Source: Xiphydria camelus (taxonomy: Eukaryota; Arthropoda; Insecta; Hymenoptera; Xiphydriidae). From it: a DNA stretch of 64,000 bases. Positions 60,824 to 64,000 of this stretch are shown one piece after another; within the stretch, counting starts at the first letter, position 1, and the number at the start of each line of letters is the position of its first letter. A model generated the notes under the pieces. The model saw only the letters and a list, made by a program, of their open reading frames with translations. It was not told where the DNA came from and did no database searches. The stretch lies in assembly GCA_963678675.1 (NCBI GenBank), contig OY783198.1, positions 1,431,001-1,495,000 on the forward strand, written 5' to 3'. The translations under genes were made by a program, and so were the position numbers.

Positions 60824-61192
60824 CGCGAAGAAAAAGAATTAATGGGATCTACTGATAATTACTTACGGTGTTGCAAGTAATCATTTATTTGCATTAATTA
60901 AGTCTTTTTTCATATTAATTAAATATTAGGAGGTTGCATCGAAAGCCGCTGTTCTCCTGTAGATGGCTCTAACTATTTATGTCATGCGTAGCGACTAATA
61001 CTAAAAAACAGCGGCTTTCAATGCAACCCCGTAATATTTCTTCCTTTCAATCACGTAATATTCCAGATAACTGTAAAGAAGAGATATCTAATTGATGTGT
61101 ACCTATTAAAAGATTTCATTGATATAAATAAATAACAACTTGCGACCTCGCAAGTAATTTTCAGTAGATCCAACTAATTATTTTTCTCTGTG
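60824..61192. mobile_element. Outer MITE with ~60-bp diverged TIRs, interrupted by a second element
   Basis: The left arm contains GGATCTACTGATAATTACTT followed by GCAAGTAATC; the right arm, reverse-complemented, contains GGATCTACTGAAAATTACTT and GCAAGTTGTTATTTATTT. The right end reads CACAGAGAAAAA, resembling the CACTGAGAA ends of the 56.85-kb element, so the two may be related. The exact ends are uncertain by a few bases. A 103-bp mariner-like element sits inside. Confidence 0.6.
60929..61031. mobile_element. 103-bp mariner-like mini-element with TA duplication
   Basis: Terminal inverted repeats of 25 bp (GGAGGTTGCATCGAAAGCCG followed by CTGTT, against CGGGGTTGCATTGAAAGCCG followed by CTGTT) are flanked by TA at 60927-60928 and 61032-61033. 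Only ~50 bp lie between the TIRs, so it is a deletion derivative. It is inserted in the outer MITE, making it the younger of the two. Confidence 0.7.
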
Positions 61193-63117
61193 TACGCGAG
61201 TTGTACTGGAATCGTGTCGATGTTCTCCCTAAAATATTCCTTACGACTGATATAATTGTGCTGCCGAGGATGTCTCTTTACGAATCGCGATAAGAACTCG
61301 TAGTTTCCTTCCGACGATGCAACCGTACGATCTTTGGGGTAGGTATACCGTTCAATTTACGCGACAAAAATCAAAAGTTCCTTCGCGTTCGTTCCGGACC
61401 CGGTTTGAGAGAATTCGCTTAGCCTCAGATACGAGATTCGCTGTACCTATAGATATACGGCTTTTAGAGTCTCGGATTACGAACCGGTGTACGGAGCGAC
61501 CCGATCGGACGTCTCTCCACCTCGAGTTTAAGATCCTCCTCATTTCCCTCCCATCTCTCTCTCGGCTATATATATCTCCACATATATACCCACGTTTATG
61601 CGTCTATTATATATTTATACACACCCGGCTATACCATATATATATGTATATTCGCAACGGTAAAACCCGTATTCCACTTTTCTTTCATCCCCGCACGATC
61701 GTCCCCGGCTGCCGCGATGCCTGCCACGACCCCCCGGCAGAGGGAGCGATCTCTTTGTCTCACGATGTTTTCTCAACGAGGAACGAAGTCTCTCTCTTTA
61801 TATCTAGGGCCATTTCGTGTGTTGCTCGAAGAGTCTCGCGACCCATAAAAAAGTTAAGGGAGACTCGAGGAGGCGCTCGCAGATTATAGGCAAAGTGGCG
61901 ATAGAATTTTGCTCGGTTTTCGATTGGATTCGATTTGGCATTAATTCTTCTTTTATTTTCCACAAGTCAAGGTACATCTTGAATCGTCGAATAATTTTGT
62001 CCGAATCAACCGATTCGATTCGATTTTTCTACCACTTACAAGCGCTCGAATCTTTCGGAATACATCGGTATCCTGGTGTTCCATTTATTTCCCAGTCGTT
62101 GGCGAATTTAACGGCTAGCGACCAATTGGCTCCATCACCGGATGTAACAGCCAGTTACGGTTATAACGACCGGTCTCGACGCGATTATAGGCAGATACAC
62201 GCGCGAACCGTATATATCTATACGGTCGCACAATGGGAATCCGCCAGACCGTTTGAAATTCGAATTACCGCACGGGTATCTCGCGCTCTATATAACATTA
62301 TCGCCCGCGGCGGCTCCCCAGCAGCGACACCTCGCGCGGGTCTGCGATCAGCCCTGAGCGGATTTCCGAGAACTCGCTGGGAAATAGTCGTCAACTTTCT
62401 TGACAAATAGAATCCTCGGCCGAGCCGCGCAGGGGGGTGACGGGGGTGCGGAGGTTTTAAAAACGAATTTTATCTCTCTTTGTCGACGGATCTATTGTAG
62501 TCGCCGGTCCCGGAACGGGGAGTCGTGAGGGGGCGAGATCCCTCGATACCGAAAATCAGTACCGCGCGCCGGTACTCGTCCCTCCCTTCGACCCTCTCGA
62601 ATTCTTCGGCGTTCCCTCCTCTTCCTCTCGAACCCCGAGCGTTCATCGATACGCGACGTATGATGAATGCGCGTTAAATGAATATACCGTTTAAATGTTT
62701 CAGACGAAGGACACTCGACGAGATGCCGATCGTCGGACGAAATTGAGATCACCCCTCGGCAAGGGTAAGTCCATATACACGCGTACTTTCGTATCGCGCG
62801 TACGGGTACTCTCCGTATACTTGGAAACTTTCCAGCTGACTCGCGAATAACTGTTTCATGATGACGGCAGAGCGGGAGAGAAGGGACCGCGGAGGAGGAG
62901 GGGGGAAAAGTCCCGAGTGGACAGAAATACAAATTGCTCGTCGAGTCGTTCACGCGCGAACCTTTTTGATATACCTCCCGCACTCGCGCCACCGCGCGTG
63001 GCTATACGCGGGAATACGGCGAATGCGATTTTCGCAAAGGTATACGGAAAAGTGGATTAACGTTAAATCCGTTACGCCGCGGTCCTCTTTATCAACGGCC
63101 GTACACTTCTCGGATAT

Positions 63118-63151
<34 letters not shown>

Positions 63152-63329
63152 AACGACGGCTCCCCGTCGGGGATAAATTTACGTGTAATTTCCCGGGTGA
63201 GCAGCGTCCGTTAACGATATTCTTAGCGTACACTCCGCGGGACCCTGCGTCGCGTATACGCGCCGCACATAAAGTGGAAACACGTGCGACGCGCGCGATG
63301 CCGATGCTATCGGTCATGGCGCCGGTGGG
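61193..63329. other. No gene seen
   Basis: Contains a 197-codon open frame (plus 61817-62410) without recognisable features and the (TCG)n repeat. It may include the 3' flank of the candidate gene to the right. Confidence 0.45.
63118..63150. repeat. (TCG)n trinucleotide repeat
   Basis: Eleven TCG units without interruption. Confidence 0.88.
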
Positions 63330-63391
63330 CTACGGCTCGAACGGAAGTCCGCCCTGCGAGAGGTCTAACTCGAACCACACGTCGTCGTGTC
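63330..63391 (-). CDS. Possible last coding exon of an unidentified gene
   Basis: On the minus strand the acceptor GTCTTCTCAG is followed by a short frame encoding HDDVWFELDLSQGGLPFEP and a TAG stop (63332-63330). The composition (acidic/hydrophobic, with GAC, GAG, TTC and CTC codons) differs from the Arg/Ser/Pro-rich chance frames around it. If real, the gene lies mostly beyond the right edge. I do not recognise the protein. The plus strand is also open here (from ATG 63300, MPMLSVMAPVGYGSNG), so the choice of strand is not secure. Confidence 0.28.
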
Positions 63392-64000
63392 CTGAGAAGA
63401 CGCTCGTACCGACACGCTCGCTCGATCGCGACGGACTCGGGACCGCGATACTTCTGTTTCCGCTTCGGTGTGCTCCACCCTCGCCACGTGGGGCGATAAG
63501 TATACTTTTCCGAAAAGGAGTTCATGGGTTAAGTTATCTCGATACTCGCGGCGCGCGCAACTCCGTTTGTGTCGTACGAATATCGGTATCGCAAACCGCG
63601 AGGGGAAGATCGCAACTCGCGATATCGACGAGATTCCGAAAATTCGAAGACTCTGTACCGAAAAAAAAAAAAACGAAGAAACTATGTTTCCGCGTAGCCG
63701 AGTACCTCCCGTTTCATGGGATAAATATAACGACCCCTTCTCTATTATATACGTATCGTTGTGCTCCGAAGCTCGATCGGTATCCACTTTGCATCCGTTC
63801 CGAGTTTCTCCCGCAGCGACGGGAGAAATTGACTAAAATTGAATTGCGATTCGTACAATTGGCAGTCGTCGAATCGAGTGGCCGATATACCTCCCCCACC
63901 CCCGACCCCTCGTTCGCCGAAGGGATAAGGAACGATTAGGAGAAGCTCGCGGGGTTGCGGGGACGAGCACGCCGGTACCCGTGCACGGTACCTACCACTC
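63392..64000. other. Right edge, unresolved
   Basis: If the 63330-63391 exon is real, this would be its preceding intron on the minus strand. No second exon is recognised before the edge. Confidence 0.35.

Noticed and set aside
61817..62410. 197-codon plus-strand frame
   Set aside because: No recognisable domain or splice context; could not be distinguished from chance, so not listed as a gene.

Overview
This is a eukaryotic nuclear window, very probably from a hymenopteran insect and most likely an ant. The evidence is: one intron-rich gene of clear insect/animal type; a background that is GC-rich without CpG depletion (CGCGCG runs everywhere), as is usual in ants and bees; abundant GA/CT and CG microsatellites; and several short terminal-inverted-repeat (TIR) elements. 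There are no operons, no bacterial or phage genes, no CRISPR array, and no tRNA or rRNA gene that I can find. Most long open frames here are chance products of a CG-rich, stop-poor sequence.

The one certain gene is unc-5 (UNC5 netrin receptor), on the minus strand between 29266 and 20991. I could join ten coding exons with canonical GT/AG junctions and consistent phases. They total 2997 nt and encode 998 residues plus a stop. The protein reads: signal peptide, an unusually acidic N-terminal segment, two Ig domains, two thrombospondin type-1 (TSP1) repeats, a transmembrane helix, a Ser-rich juxtamembrane region, ZU5, UPA and a C-terminal death domain. This is the full UNC5 architecture, so the gene is intact. 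The first eight introns are all phase 1 and the last is phase 2. The 5'UTR is cut by at least one more intron (acceptor at 29327) and carries a 3-codon uORF.

Region by region. 1-20990 holds no recognisable gene; it has microsatellites, an RFX-type X-box near 6.58 kb, a diverged satellite-like repeat at 12.92-13.36 kb, a small hairpin at 15.7 kb and the probable unc-5 3'UTR with poly(A) signals near 20.58 kb. 20991-29326 is unc-5; its intron 4 carries a 1.49-kb TIR element packed with about four copies of a ~312-bp palindromic repeat. 29327-63329 is non-coding as far as I can see. It holds a 265-bp TIR element with a perfect 9-bp target duplication just upstream of unc-5, a 656-bp element full of GTAATC motifs with a 10-bp duplication at 38.28 kb, a compound hairpin at 46.58 kb, a 196-bp hairpin MITE at 56.85 kb and a mariner-like mini-element nested in another MITE at 60.8-61.2 kb. 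At 63.33-63.39 kb there is a possible last coding exon of a second minus-strand gene lying mostly beyond the right edge.

I did not find a previously undescribed multi-gene system. The most distinctive observations are the transposon-borne palindromic satellite with a flipped spacer, the poly-cysteine run in the UPA domain of UNC5, the nested or duplication-flanked non-autonomous elements, and the candidate orphan terminal exon.
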